Assembly (NCBI RefSeq): GCF_047124445.1
Contig: NZ_CP138921.1
Location: 2,108,001-2,172,000, forward strand
Direction: 5' to 3'
Origin: Shimia sp047124445
Lineage (GTDB): Bacteria > Pseudomonadota > Alphaproteobacteria > Rhodobacterales > Rhodobacteraceae
Length of the DNA stretch: 64,000 bases
Shown: positions 8,919 through 18,993 of the stretch, piece after piece
Layout of the letters: each line of letters opens with the position of its first letter
How positions within the stretch are numbered: the stretch's first letter is position 1
Program-made: the position numbers and the translations under genes
The notes under the pieces: generated by a model
Database searches by the model: none
What the model saw: only the letters and a program-made list of their open reading frames with translations
What the model was told of the DNA's origin: nothing

Positions 8919-10307
8919 CTACCAATTGCGACGCCCGCTGATGTGATGCAGCGTGCTTTCCTCAGCAAACGGATCAACCGGTTCAGGACGACTGAGCCGG
9001 TTGATTGTTTTTGCAGCCATGAGAATACCCACTGCAGCAAACAACGCGCCCCCGATGGCTTGCCCCATCAACGCACCAGACGCGCCCCAATAGAGACCGC
9101 CTACAATCACAAATGGATACGTGCCTAGCGTATGGCGGCCCCAGTTCACGTAAGTGGAGTAGATCGGGTAGCCGAGATTGTTGAAACAAGCGTTGCAGAC
9201 AAAAATCACGCCGTTGAAGAATTGAAGCAGCGCCAGAGGACCGCAGAACAGGTAGATCAAGGCCCGCATTTCACCCTCCGCCTCAAACAGATCGGCAATG
9301 AGACCCCGTGCAAGAAACAGGATCAATGCCGCCAAAAGCGTATAAGCCAACAAAAACTGAAGCCCCGCTTTCAGCGTGCCCCGTACCCGATCAAACTGCG
9401 ACGCTCCAAAATTCTGCCCCACGATTGGGCCAATTGCCCCTGAAAGCGCAAATACCACCGCAAACGCCACCGGCATCAACCGGCCGATAACCGCCATTGC
9501 CGCCACCGCGTCAGTCCCATAGCGCGCCATTTCGCGGGTCACGATTGCGGTGCCAACTGGCGACGCCACATTGGTCAGGATCGCCGGGCCAGCAATCGCA
9601 CTGATCGCTTTGGCATCGCGTTTTAGAATTCCAACTGAAGGAACGGCAAAACCTTGGTGAATGCGCACTACACAAAGAAACGCGTAGGCACACATTACCA
9701 AGCGAGCAATGACAGAGGCATAGGCCGCCCCATCCAATCCCAACCCAAAACCAAAGATTAGCAGCGGGTCCAACGCCGCATTCACGGCCCCGCCAAACAC
9801 CGTGCCCATCATCGAGCGCCGAGCATCACCATAGGCTCTGAGAACGGCCATGCTCACCATTGCCAATGACATCACCGGCATGGTGGGCATCACGATCCCA
9901 ACATACCGTTTTGCCAAGGCCAGGGTGTCACCTTCAGCCCCCAACCAGCTCAGGATTGGGTCCAGGTACAGAAAGACAATTGCCGGTATCACAAGGCCTG
10001 TCAGAGTGCCGAGAAGGGCCACGGAGGTGGCATACTCTCTGGCGGTGCTCGTTTGGTCTGCGCCAATGGAACGCGCAACCAATGACCCCGCAGAAATCGA
10101 CAGACCGATGTTAATCGCGTTGGTGAAAAACAGCAGAGTACCGGCGTAGCCCACCGCCGCTGCCAACGCTTTGTTGCCCAACATCGAGATGAAAATCATA
10201 TCGACAAAGTCGACCGCAAAGATGGCCATCAAGCCAACTGAGGAGGTCAACGACATGACCGCCACATGACGCATCAGCGCCCCTTGCAAAAACACCGCTT
10301 TGGCCAT
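8919..10307 (-). CDS. MATE family efflux transporter
   Basis: The 462-residue inner-membrane protein has about twelve hydrophobic helices in two similar halves, the layout of MATE (NorM/DinF-like) antiporters that export drugs or metabolites with Na+ or H+. Typical stretches are ALAAAVGYAGTLLFF in the first half and SGAIGPIVGQNFGA in the second. The ATG at 10307 follows AGGGGACACA, an acceptable ribosome binding site. It is transcribed alone. The substrate cannot be predicted. The adjacent Na+-pumping NADH dehydrogenase may supply the sodium gradient if it is a Na+-coupled member, which is inference. Confidence 0.92.
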   Translation of the reverse strand: MAKAVFLQGALMRHVAVMSLTSSVGLMAIFAVDFVDMIFISMLGNKALAAAVGYAGTLLFFTNAINIGLSISAGSLVARSIGADQTSTAREYATSVALLGTLTGLVIPAIVFLYLDPILSWLGAEGDTLALAKRYVGIVMPTMPVMSLAMVSMAVLRAYGDARRSMMGTVFGGAVNAALDPLLIFGFGLGLDGAAYASVIARLVMCAYAFLCVVRIHQGFAVPSVGILKRDAKAISAIAGPAILTNVASPVGTAIVTREMARYGTDAVAAMAVIGRLMPVAFAVVFALSGAIGPIVGQNFGASQFDRVRGTLKAGLQFLLAYTLLAALILFLARGLIADLFEAEGEMRALIYLFCGPLALLQFFNGVIFVCNACFNNLGYPIYSTYVNWGRHTLGTYPFVIVGGLYWGASGALMGQAIGGALFAAVGILMAAKTINRLSRPEPVDPFAEESTLHHISGRRNW

Positions 10308-10400
10308 TGTGTCCCCTGTTCGCTCTTTGGGTTTGCACAGACGGGCACCCTGCCACCGCCCACACTTAAGGCCAACCCGCTATTACACGTCACCAAAAGA

Positions 10401-10426
10401 AAACGCCGCTCCGAAGAGCGGCGTTT
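10401..10426 (-). terminator. Intrinsic terminator of the nqr operon
   Basis: An 11-bp perfect stem (AAACGCCGCTC with GAGCGGCGTTT) closes a CGAA tetraloop. On the minus strand it is followed by TCTTTTGG. It lies about 20 bp after the nqrF stop. Confidence 0.9.
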
Positions 10427-10444
10427 ACTTGAGGCGCTTTGAGT

Positions 10445-11668
10445 TTACCCGCCAAAGTCATCCAGCATGATGTCTTCGCGATCCACACCGAGATCAAGCA
10501 ACATGTTGATCACGGATTGGTTCATAATGGGCGGGCCACACATGTAGAATTCACAGTCTTCAGGTGCCGGGTGGTTCTTGAGGTATTCTTCAAACAGAAC
10601 GTTGTGGATGAAGCCGGTGTAGCCTTTCCAATCGTCCTCCGGCAGAGCGTCAGAGAGCGCCACGTGCCATTCGAAGTTGTCAAACTCCTTGGCCAAACCG
10701 TCGAAGTCCTCAACAAAGAACATCTCCCGCTTGGAGCGCGCGCCGTACCAGAAGGTGATCTTCCGGTCGCGGTTCTCGAGACGCTTGAGCTGGTCAAAAA
10801 TGTGAGACCGCATCGGCGCCATTCCGGCACCACCACCAATGAAGACCATCTCTTTTTTGGTGTCGCGCGCGAAGAACTCGCCAAATGGACCAGAGATCGT
10901 GACCTTGTCACCAGGCTTCAGGTTGAAAATGTACGAGGACATCTGACCGGGGGGAATACCTTGGCTGCCCGGAGGTGGCGAGGCCACACGTACGTTCAGC
11001 ATGATCAGGCCTTTTTCATCCGGATAGTTTGCCATCGAATACGCACGTTCAATTGGCTCGCTTACCGTGGACTCATACTGCCACAGGTTAAACTTGTCCC
11101 AATCTTCATGGTACTCTTCCTCGATAGCAAAATCCTTGTAGGACAGCTTGTGCGCAGGCGCCTCGATCTGGATGTAACCACCAGCGCGGAAGTTCACATC
11201 CTCCCCTTCGGGCAACTCCAGAACCAGGTTCTTAATGAAGGTTGCGACGTTTTCGTTGGAACGTACGGTACACTCCCACTTTTTCACGCCGAAGACCTCT
11301 TCTGGCACCTCGATGTCCATGTCCTGCTTCACAGCCACCTGACAAGACAGGCGGTCACCACAAGCGGCTTCACGCTTGGTGATGTGGCTTTCCTCGGTTG
11401 GCAGGATAGACCCACCGCCGGAATGCACCCGTACTTTACACTGTGCACAGGTACCGCCGCCGCCACAGGCAGACGGAACAAACAGCTTCTGTTCCGCCAA
11501 GGTCTGCAACAGCTTACCACCAGCCGGGACGGAGATGGTCTTTTCACCGTTGATGGTGATTTCCACGTTACCAGTGCTTACGAGGCGAGAGCGCGCCACC
11601 AGAATGATGGTCACCAGCGCCAGAACGATCAGGGTGAAGAGAACAACACCTAGAGTAAATGTTTCCAT
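10445..11668 (-). CDS. nqrF: Na+-translocating NADH:quinone reductase subunit F
   Basis: The 407-residue subunit is the NADH-oxidising entry point of Na+-NQR. It has one N-terminal transmembrane helix (residues about 5-25), then a 2Fe-2S domain with ligands C68, C74, C77 and C109, and a ferredoxin-reductase-like module. That module binds FAD (RAYSMANYP) and NADH (GGGAGMAPMRSH, YMCGPP). Length equals that of the Vibrio enzyme. It is the last gene of nqrABCDEF, with 13 bp between nqrE and nqrF and a terminator just downstream. Confidence 0.97.
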   Translation of the reverse strand: METFTLGVVLFTLIVLALVTIILVARSRLVSTGNVEITINGEKTISVPAGGKLLQTLAEQKLFVPSACGGGGTCAQCKVRVHSGGGSILPTEESHITKREAACGDRLSCQVAVKQDMDIEVPEEVFGVKKWECTVRSNENVATFIKNLVLELPEGEDVNFRAGGYIQIEAPAHKLSYKDFAIEEEYHEDWDKFNLWQYESTVSEPIERAYSMANYPDEKGLIMLNVRVASPPPGSQGIPPGQMSSYIFNLKPGDKVTISGPFGEFFARDTKKEMVFIGGGAGMAPMRSHIFDQLKRLENRDRKITFWYGARSKREMFFVEDFDGLAKEFDNFEWHVALSDALPEDDWKGYTGFIHNVLFEEYLKNHPAPEDCEFYMCGPPIMNQSVINMLLDLGVDREDIMLDDFGG

Positions 11669-11681
11669 TGCGCCTACCCCC

Positions 11682-12289
11682 TTAGAGTTTCACGCCGGAG
11701 AAGGACATGAAGGCCAAAGCCATCAGACCTGCGGTGATAAAGGTGATGCCTAGGCCCTGAAGACCATCGGGAATGTCGGAGTACTTCAGCTTCTCGCGCA
11801 CACCAGCCATGGCAGTGATTGCCAGCGCCCAACCAAAGCCTGAGCTCAGGCCATAGGTCACGCTTTCCGCGATGTTGTAGTCGCGCTCCACCATGAACAA
11901 AGAGCCACCCAGGATGGCGCAGTTCACGGTGATCAGCGGCAAAAACACACCCAGCGCGTTGTAGAGCGGCGGGAAGAACTTATCGAGGACCATCTCGAGG
12001 ATCTGAACCATCGCCGCGATCACGCCAATGTAGCAAATCAGGCCAAGGAAGGTCAGGTCCACATTCGGGAAGCCAGCCCATGCCAGTGCACCAGGCGCCA
12101 ACAGGTAGGTGAGAAGCAGGTTGTTTGTGGGAACCGTAATGGCCTGTACCAGCATCACGGAGATGCCCAGACCAAGCGCGGTCGAAATCTTCTTCGATAC
12201 GGCGATGAAAGTACACATGCCGAGGAAGAAGGAGAGCGCGAGGTTCTCAACAAAGACGGCTTTTACGGCCAGAGAGAGAAGCCCTTCCA

Positions 12290-12290
<1 letters not shown>
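11682..12290 (-). CDS. nqrE: Na+-translocating NADH:quinone reductase subunit E
   Basis: The 202-residue integral membrane subunit has six hydrophobic helices and is related to NqrD and to RnfA. The conserved cysteine-containing turns (FLGMCTFIAVSKK and TVNCAILGG) lie in inverted half-repeats and are known to hold the intramembrane iron centre shared with NqrD. Its start overlaps the nqrD stop by one base, so translation is coupled. It works only as part of the six-subunit Na+-NQR complex. Confidence 0.97.
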
Positions 12291-12942
<652 letters not shown>

Positions 12943-12943
<1 letters not shown>

Positions 12944-13752
12944 CAGATCTCTCCTGCTTTGAGGTTTTCAAGGAACGGTGCAAAGCCGGCTTCGCCCATC
13001 CAGAAACGAACGAGGTTGTCGACCCCAACCGAGGTCAGCGTTGCACCGGCCAGAGCATCAACGTGGTGATCGGCACCGGCTGGCGGCGCGGCCTTCGCCA
13101 CAGTGATTTGCAGTGTGCCGTCATCATCGGCCAACCGCTTGCCACTCCACAGGGCTTTCCAACGCGGGTTGTCGATTTCCGCGCCCAGACCAGGGGTTTC
13201 GCCGTGGTCGTAGAACTGCAGACCGAAGATGTCGTTGCCGTTCTCTTCCAGCGCGATGAAGCCGTACAACGTCGACCACAGTCCATAGCCGTGGATCGGC
13301 AGGATTACCTTATCAAGCGAACCATCGTCGTTACGCAGCAGATAGACCGTCACAAACTTCGCCTGACGGCCTATGCCAGCAGGATCGTCAGTGAGACGCG
13401 CAGACAGCTCCGGATCAGCCGCCGCCGCGCGATCATCAAAGGTCGCGGCGTCAAACTGATCGGTGAATGTGCCCGTTGCTAGTTCAAGCACCTGCGGCTC
13501 AAACACCGAGAAGCCTTCGATCACATCCATGCCATCTTCGTACAAGCCAGCGACCTGCAAAACGTTGGCTTGCTTGTCTTTCAGCTTGTTCTGCTCCTGC
13601 ATAGGACGCAGAGCAACGGACACAGCGGACACAATCATCGAAGCCACAAGGCACAGGCTTACGGCGATGAAGACCGTCTTGCCGACGCTGTCCGGCGGCG
13701 CGGCCAGAAAGCGGGCAATGGGCCCTTTGTTTTGGTTGGAAGCGTCAGACAT
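12943..13752 (-). CDS. nqrC: Na+-translocating NADH:quinone reductase subunit C
   Basis: The 269-residue subunit has an N-terminal membrane anchor (residues about 27-48) and a periplasmic FMN domain. The flavinylation site is T238 in DALAGATLTS; the family motif normally has S or T where this protein has the first A of AGAT, a mild deviation. ApbE, encoded divergently, would attach FMN here through a phosphoester bond. It overlaps nqrB by 8 bp and nqrD by 1 bp. Confidence 0.96.
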
Positions 13753-14944
13753 TGCGACGGGCCCTCCGTTTGATGTTTGCTTGAACGACGAAGTAGTCGA
13801 TCAGCGGCGCAAAGACGTTACCAAAGAGGATTGCGAGCATCATGCCTTCCGGGAAGGCCGGGTTGATGACGCGGATCATGACAACCATGAAGCCGATCAG
13901 CGCCCCGTAGATGTAACGCCCCATATTGGTGTGGGATGCAGACACCGGCTCGGTGACCATGAACACTAGACCAAAGGCAAAGCCGCCAACAACGAAGTGC
14001 CAGTACCAAGGCATCGCAAACATCGGGTTGGTGTCAGAGCCAATCAGGTTCAGCAAAAGCGAGAAGCCGATCATGCCGCCCATACAGCCGACAACCAGAC
14101 GCCAATTGGCGATCTTGGTGATCAGCAGGAAAGCCAGACCGAGCAAACAGGCCAGTGCCGAGACTTCGCCGATGGAACCTTGAACCGTACCGACAAAGGC
14201 ATCCATCCAGGTCATGCCGTAGTTTGGCAGTTCCTGATACCCCTGAGAGGCGCCCACGGACAGTGCAGTTGCACCGGAGAACCCGTCAACCGGGGTCCAA
14301 ATTGTGTCACCGGACATATCGGCCGGATAGGCAAAATACAGGAACGCACGGCCTGTCAGGGCCGGGTTCAGGAAGTTTTTGCCTGTGCCGCCAAAGACTT
14401 CTTTGCCGATCACCACACCAAAGCTGATGCCCAGCGCGACTTGCCATAAAGGAGCGGCTGGCGGCATGATCAGTGCGAACAACATAGAGGTCACAAGGAA
14501 GCCTTCGTTGACTTCGTGACCACGTACAGTTGCGAAAATCACCTCCCAGATACCACCTACAACAAGCGTCGTGATGTAGATCGGCAGGAAATAAAGCAGA
14601 CCGTGTGCAAAGTTGGCCAGCGGGTTGGAGGCATCAAAGCCAATGCCCAGCGCAGAGATGATCGCCGCGCGCCAACCACTTGGATCAATTGTTGCGTAGG
14701 CCGAGTTGACCTGAAGACCAACGTTATAGAGCCCCATGATGATACAGGGGATCGTCGCGATCACCACGTAGGTCATGATCCGCTTCATATCGACATAAGA
14801 ACGCGCATGAGGCGCGGCCTTGGTCACGGTCTTCGGCGTATAGATGAAGCTCTCGACCATCTCGTAGATCGGGAACAGTTTTTCGTATTTGCCACCTTTA
14901 ACAAAGTGCGGCTCAATACGATCAAAGAAGTTGCGCAACCCCAT
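13745..14944 (-). CDS. nqrB: Na+-translocating NADH:quinone reductase subunit B
   Basis: The 399-residue integral membrane subunit carries covalent FMN at T226 in DGFSGATALS and forms much of the Na+ and quinone path. About ten helices are visible. Additional family motifs are GGTGKNFLNPALTGRAFLYF and NPMFAMPWYWH. It starts 3 bp after nqrA stops, and its end overlaps the start of nqrC. Function depends on the ApbE flavin transferase encoded in the neighbouring divergent unit. Confidence 0.97.
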   Translation of the reverse strand: MGLRNFFDRIEPHFVKGGKYEKLFPIYEMVESFIYTPKTVTKAAPHARSYVDMKRIMTYVVIATIPCIIMGLYNVGLQVNSAYATIDPSGWRAAIISALGIGFDASNPLANFAHGLLYFLPIYITTLVVGGIWEVIFATVRGHEVNEGFLVTSMLFALIMPPAAPLWQVALGISFGVVIGKEVFGGTGKNFLNPALTGRAFLYFAYPADMSGDTIWTPVDGFSGATALSVGASQGYQELPNYGMTWMDAFVGTVQGSIGEVSALACLLGLAFLLITKIANWRLVVGCMGGMIGFSLLLNLIGSDTNPMFAMPWYWHFVVGGFAFGLVFMVTEPVSASHTNMGRYIYGALIGFMVVMIRVINPAFPEGMMLAILFGNVFAPLIDYFVVQANIKRRARRNV

Positions 14945-14946
14945 GG

Positions 14947-16287
14947 TTAGCCCTCCCTCTCAATCTTGGTCAGGCTATCGCGGAGTGCTTCGCCGTATTC
15001 GTATTTAGCAGGACAGGCAAAGCCCACGAGACCGAGGTCTTCCTCGTCCAGCTCCAGCGCGCCGAGCTTTTGCGCTTCGTCGGTGTCCATCACCAACAGA
15101 GCACGCAGCAGTTGCGTTGGCAGAAAGTCCTGCGGCATCAGCTCTTCAAAGGTGCCCAGAGGCACCATCGCACGGCGGCCACCGTTCAGGTTGGAGCTCA
15201 GCGGGTAAAGCTTCTTGGAAAAAGCAGACCCGAGTACCGGCAGGAAGCTGTACTTCGACGGCATGGGGCGGATCCAGCCCATCGGGATCTGTTTGTGATC
15301 CTCTTCCATAACGGTGACCTGACGGGCATAGCGTCCAAGGAACGTCACAACGTCCTCCCCTGCCTGACCGCTCAGCACAGACCCGGACACCAAGCGCACC
15401 GGAAGGTCAGAGGAAATTTCGCCTGCGGTGAGTTCTTTCAAGGAAGCACCGTCGATAGTGCGTACCAGACGTGGCTTGTCACAAAGCGGACCGCTAAGAG
15501 CGATCACACGGCTAGCGTCAATCTTGCCAGTTTCCAACAAGCGGCCGATCGCAATCACGTCATGGTAGCCAATGGTCCAAACGGTTTTGGACGCGGATGG
15601 CGGTTCAAGGAAGTGCATGTGTGTGCCCGCAAGTCCTGCAGGGTGTGGACCCGAGAACGTCGCAACGGTCACGCCGTCTGCGCTTGGCACACTTGCCCCT
15701 TGCGCATGGCACAGGTACGTCGCGCCATCGGTCAGTTTAGCGATGGCGGCAAGCCCTGTGGCAAACGCATCACCCGCATCCGCGACAACCGCCGCCGGAT
15801 CGCCTGCCAATGGCTCGGTGTCCATGGCGTTGACATAGATCGCCACTGGAGATTCGTCAGGCGTGGGCACTTTGGAATACGGCCGCGTGCGGAAAGAGGT
15901 CCACAAACCGGCGGCACAAAGGCGCTCAACCAGCCCGTCTCGGGTAGCTACATCGCCAACCGACGAGAAGTCTTTTGGCTCCGCGGCCGCAGCATCCACT
16001 TCAATTTCCACACTGAGCAGCACGCGCCGTGCGCCACGGTTGATCGCTTTGACACGTCCAGACACAGGAGAGACGATTTTCACGTCCATCGTGTCTTTAT
16101 GTGCCAGAAGTGGATCCCCTGCGGCCACAACATCTCCTTCTGCTACGGAGATACGCGGCTTCAGTCCTATATAGTCGCCTCCCAACACGGCCACGGTTTT
16201 CACCGGGGCAGCGTCGTGTATCTCTCCCGAAGCCGGCGCGCCGGTGATCGGAAGATTCAGGCCTTTTTTGAGCGCAAAATGCTGCAC
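14947..16287 (-). CDS. nqrA: Na+-translocating NADH:quinone reductase subunit A
   Basis: NqrA is the cytoplasmic subunit implicated in ubiquinone binding. The family begins with a sequence like HFALKKGLNLPITG, so I place the start at GTG 16287, giving 446 residues, the usual length. In-frame alternatives are GTG 16296 and ATG 16344; the frame is open to 16500 but the extra residues do not look like NqrA. The N-terminal half resembles RnfC with a barrel-sandwich (GGDYIGLKP, VAEGDVVAAGDPLL). It is the first gene of the operon; the 228 bp to apbE must hold the divergent promoters. Confidence 0.93.
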   Translation of the reverse strand: MQHFALKKGLNLPITGAPASGEIHDAAPVKTVAVLGGDYIGLKPRISVAEGDVVAAGDPLLAHKDTMDVKIVSPVSGRVKAINRGARRVLLSVEIEVDAAAAEPKDFSSVGDVATRDGLVERLCAAGLWTSFRTRPYSKVPTPDESPVAIYVNAMDTEPLAGDPAAVVADAGDAFATGLAAIAKLTDGATYLCHAQGASVPSADGVTVATFSGPHPAGLAGTHMHFLEPPSASKTVWTIGYHDVIAIGRLLETGKIDASRVIALSGPLCDKPRLVRTIDGASLKELTAGEISSDLPVRLVSGSVLSGQAGEDVVTFLGRYARQVTVMEEDHKQIPMGWIRPMPSKYSFLPVLGSAFSKKLYPLSSNLNGGRRAMVPLGTFEELMPQDFLPTQLLRALLVMDTDEAQKLGALELDEEDLGLVGFACPAKYEYGEALRDSLTKIEREG

Positions 16288-16515
16288 GTCAATCACATCC
16301 CGTCGTTTCTGGTTCGTCTTCGATTTTTCTGATCTGTCGCGCATGCCTATACGCGTTACACGCGCGCGCAACCAGCCCTTAAACTGCCACTTTTCTATTG
16401 TTTCTCCCCTTTGAGAGCAATAAAGATCGTCAGCAACAGCGCGGAAGCCCCGCAGCCTTGTTGAACAGGGCCGCGGCCTAAATTTGTTTCTGCAACTCAT
16501 TGAGAATTTCTGAAA

Positions 16516-17541
16516 ATGACCGCCCTTTCGCGACGCAGTTTTATCTTCATGACGCTGGCGCTTGCGGCTTGCAAACGTGGCGCCGCGGATTTTCTGTTAA
16601 GCGGGCAAACGATGGGCACCACATACACCGTTGTCGCAGTTGAACCACACGGCGGCCTCGATAAGGATGACCTGAAGGCCGCTATCGACGCAGCCTTGCA
16701 GGATATCGACCAGAAGATGTCGAACTGGAACCCGGCTTCCGAAATTTCGCAGATCAATGCGCTAAAGGCCAACACGTCGTTTCCGATGAGCCCTGACATG
16801 CTCGCACTCATGCAGGCAGCTCAAACGGTGCACGAGGCCAGCGACAAGCAGTTTGACCTCACCCTTGGCCCCTTGATTGATCTCTGGGGGTTTGGAGCGC
16901 AAAAGCCAACCGGCCGTATCCCCGACGACTCCGCTGTCGCGACCGCGATGCAATCCGTTGGCCAATCTGACACGCTCTCACTAGACGGCAACACGCTTTC
17001 AAAATCCGACGACGGCACCCAAATGTACCTCTCCGCCATCGGCAAAGGGTTTGGCGTGGATCGCCTGGGAGACACCGTCAGAAGTTTTGGCGTCACCGAC
17101 TTCATGGTCGAGATCGGCGGCGACATCATTACATCCGGTAAAAATGCCGAAGGAATGCCGTGGCAAATCGCCATTGAAACGCCGGATGCACGCCAGCGCA
17201 GCTTTCTTAAGGTTCTGGGGGTGTCCGACCTGGGTATGGCCACCTCCGGCGATTACCGAAACTACTTCGAACAAGACGGCACCCGCTACAGCCACATCCT
17301 GAACGCGACGACAGGCCGCCCCGTGACCCACGCCACAGCCTCGGTCACTGTTTTGACCCAAAACGCCATGCTCGCAGACGCATGGGCCACCGCCCTTCTG
17401 GTGGTCGGGCGCGAGCGCGGCATGGAAATTGCAGAGCGGCAAAATCTCGCGGCCTTGTTTATCGACCGTGAGATCACATCTGGTAAGATGCGCTTCGAAA
17501 CCTACGCCACCGATCAATTCGCCAGCATTCAACCCAGCTAA
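16516..17541 (+). CDS. apbE: FAD:protein FMN transferase
   Basis: The 341-residue lipoprotein has a signal peptide ending in the lipobox LALAAC (acylated C19), so it acts in the periplasm. ApbE transfers FMN from FAD to threonines of NqrB and NqrC. Motifs are GQTMGTTYTV near the start, SAIGKGFGVD, EIGGDI, SHILNATTGRPV and ADAWATALLV, the last regions binding FAD and Mg2+. It is divergent from nqrA and followed 22 bp later by nqrM, so its neighbours name its clients. A possible start at 16516 (ATG) fits the signal peptide. Confidence 0.96.
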   Translation: MTALSRRSFIFMTLALAACKRGAADFLLSGQTMGTTYTVVAVEPHGGLDKDDLKAAIDAALQDIDQKMSNWNPASEISQINALKANTSFPMSPDMLALMQAAQTVHEASDKQFDLTLGPLIDLWGFGAQKPTGRIPDDSAVATAMQSVGQSDTLSLDGNTLSKSDDGTQMYLSAIGKGFGVDRLGDTVRSFGVTDFMVEIGGDIITSGKNAEGMPWQIAIETPDARQRSFLKVLGVSDLGMATSGDYRNYFEQDGTRYSHILNATTGRPVTHATASVTVLTQNAMLADAWATALLVVGRERGMEIAERQNLAALFIDREITSGKMRFETYATDQFASIQPS

Positions 17542-17563
17542 CCTCTTCAAAGGACCCCAAGCG

Positions 17564-17806
17564 ATGGAAACCTTTATGTTCACTTTTGTACTGTTGCTTC
17601 TGGTGACGCTTGGAATGGCCGTTGGGGTGATGTTTCGCGGGCGCACCATCAAAGGCTCCTGCGGCGGGTTGAACGCGATCAGCGGCGCAGACAAATGCGT
17701 GGTGTGCAGCAAGGATATTGATCCGGACAGCCCATTGCGCGAGCGACTGCAATGCCCACGAGCCAAAAAGATGTTGGAACAGATGCAGGAAGAAGACCAC
17801 GTCTAA
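17564..17806 (+). CDS. nqrM: Na+-NQR maturation protein NqrM
   Basis: The 80-residue protein has one N-terminal transmembrane helix and four cysteines (C33, C45, C48, C64) in GSCGGL, CVVC and QCPR. NqrM proteins are required for assembling the iron centre between NqrD and NqrE. The ATG at 17564 is chosen because it begins METFMFTFV and follows an AGGACC-type site; a longer frame starting inside apbE is unlikely. Together with apbE it forms a maturation operon divergent from nqrA-F, and it is followed by an intrinsic terminator. Confidence 0.93.
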   Translation: METFMFTFVLLLLVTLGMAVGVMFRGRTIKGSCGGLNAISGADKCVVCSKDIDPDSPLRERLQCPRAKKMLEQMQEEDHV

Positions 17807-17830
17807 CCTCCGACACCACAAAGTGATCTG

Positions 17831-17856
17831 AAGGCGTCTCTTTGAGGCGCCTTTTT
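17831..17856 (+). terminator. Intrinsic terminator after nqrM
   Basis: AAGGCGTC pairs with GGCGCCTT (one G-T pair) around a short loop and is followed by TTTTAG on the plus strand. Confidence 0.8.
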
Positions 17857-18052
17857 AGTTTGTGGTGATCGGCAACAACCCAACCGCCAACAAACACACC
17901 GCAGCTGTGACACCAAACACCCAAAGCTGCCACCGCGGCCCCTCTTCCTTCCACACACGACGATAACGATGACCTGCAAGACAGGCCAAAACAAACAGCA
18001 CAGTGGCAAGCCACGGCGAAAGCACAACGTCAGGCAAAAGAAAATTCCCCAA
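17855..18052 (-). CDS. Small two-helix membrane protein, unrecognised
   Basis: A 65-residue frame encodes two clear hydrophobic segments, roughly residues 8-27 and 42-62, joined by a basic/acidic loop with RYRRVWKEEG. The start is TTG 18052; a CTG lies a few codons upstream and a TAA closes the frame just before that. I do not recognise the family. It converges on apbE-nqrM, ending inside the nqrM terminator. Membrane-like composition argues for a real gene, while the non-ATG start and lack of a clear ribosome site argue for caution. Confidence 0.5.
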   Translation of the reverse strand: MGNFLLPDVVLSPWLATVLFVLACLAGHRYRRVWKEEGPRWQLWVFGVTAAVCLLAVGLLPITTN

Positions 18053-18116
18053 AAGCAGATTCAGCAGTTAGGCTGGACACATAAAGACAGAGAATTTTCT
18101 ACGCAAGGAGCCCTAA

Positions 18117-18638
18117 ATGCCCAGTTCCTATCAAGCCCCAAACCGCAAATCGGAGGGGAAGACCAAAACCATGAGCCAATCCACGGACACAAATACATCA
18201 TCTGATGTGGCCACCGTGCAAAAGGTGCTGGATCAGAAAGGCGGAAGCGTGTTTTCGATTCGCCCGCAAGACACGCTTGGCGACGCCGTGAAAGTGTTGA
18301 AGGAACGCGGCATTGGCGCCCTACTGGTGACCGACGCCAACGGCGCGTTGCAAGGTATCCTGTCCGAGCGTGACATCGTTCGCAAACTGGCGGAAACGCC
18401 TGGTCAAACCCTGCCACAGCAGGTCTCGGACGTGATGACCACCAAAGTGCAGACATGCACACCGGACGAGCCAATGGTGTCCGTTCTGCGCCGCATGACA
18501 GAGGGGCGCTTCCGTCACATGCCGATAGCGGACGAATCCGGCTTAATCGGTATGGTCACGATTGGAGATTTGGTGAACTACCGCCTCACGGAACTGGAAC
18601 ATGAAGCTTTGCAGCTCAAACAACTGATTGTTGGCTAA
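18117..18638 (+). CDS. Tandem CBS-domain protein
   Basis: The 173-residue protein is a Bateman module: two CBS domains at about residues 33-95 and 103-165, shown by DTLGDAVKVLKERGIGALLV, GILSERDIVRKLAE, MVSVLRRMTEGRFRHMPI and GMVTIGDLVNYRL. Such stand-alone pairs bind adenosine nucleotides and sense energy state; the partner is unknown. The ATG at 18117 has AAGGAG 7 bp upstream. An internal ATG at 18171 would remove an 18-residue leader but has a poorer site. It is transcribed alone, ahead of a tRNA-Leu on the other strand. Confidence 0.9.
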   Translation: MPSSYQAPNRKSEGKTKTMSQSTDTNTSSDVATVQKVLDQKGGSVFSIRPQDTLGDAVKVLKERGIGALLVTDANGALQGILSERDIVRKLAETPGQTLPQQVSDVMTTKVQTCTPDEPMVSVLRRMTEGRFRHMPIADESGLIGMVTIGDLVNYRLTELEHEALQLKQLIVG

Positions 18639-18659
18639 CGCGACATCCCAAAACAAACA

Positions 18660-18681
18660 AAGGGCCGAGGTTTCGGCCCTT
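18660..18681 (-). terminator. Terminator of tRNA-Leu
   Basis: A perfect 9-bp stem (AAGGGCCGA with TCGGCCCTT) closes a 4-nt loop; on the minus strand it runs into a T-rich stretch TTGTTTGTTTTG. It may also stop readthrough from the CBS gene. Confidence 0.8.
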
Positions 18682-18705
18682 GAAAATCAAATCTTTTGAG
18701 AGATT

Positions 18706-18792
18706 TGGTGCGGTCGAGAAGACTCGAACTTCCACTCCGGTTAAGGAACAGCGACCTCAACGCTGCGCGTCTACCAATTCCGCCACGACCGC
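18706..18792 (-). tRNA. tRNA-Leu (GAG)
   Basis: On the minus strand the acceptor arms are GCGGTCG and CGACCGC with discriminator A and an encoded CCA. The D arm reads GGCGGAATTGGTAGACG, the anticodon stem CAGCG/CGCTG encloses TTGAGGT with anticodon GAG, a long class II variable arm follows, and the T loop is TTCGAGT. At 87 nt including CCA it is a normal leucine tRNA. Confidence 0.97.
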
Positions 18793-18993
18793 ACTTGCCC
18801 TGGTGGGTGTGGGGCTAATACCGCCGCTGATTGGGGATGTGAAGCGAAAAGTGACGGCGGGCAGGATTTTTTCATCACCGCTGCGTTGTCGACAAAATTT
18901 AGCGCAAAACAAAGCAAAGCCCAGCAGAAAGATTGCACCCGCCGCAGGAGACGCTTAGGTCACGAAAGACACACAAGCGAGACGAGGCGCAAA

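Noticed and set aside
10439..11653. A 404-codon plus-strand frame
   Set aside because: Antisense to nqrF; no protein features.
15070..16332. A 420-codon plus-strand frame
   Set aside because: Antisense to nqrA; low-complexity arginine/histidine composition.
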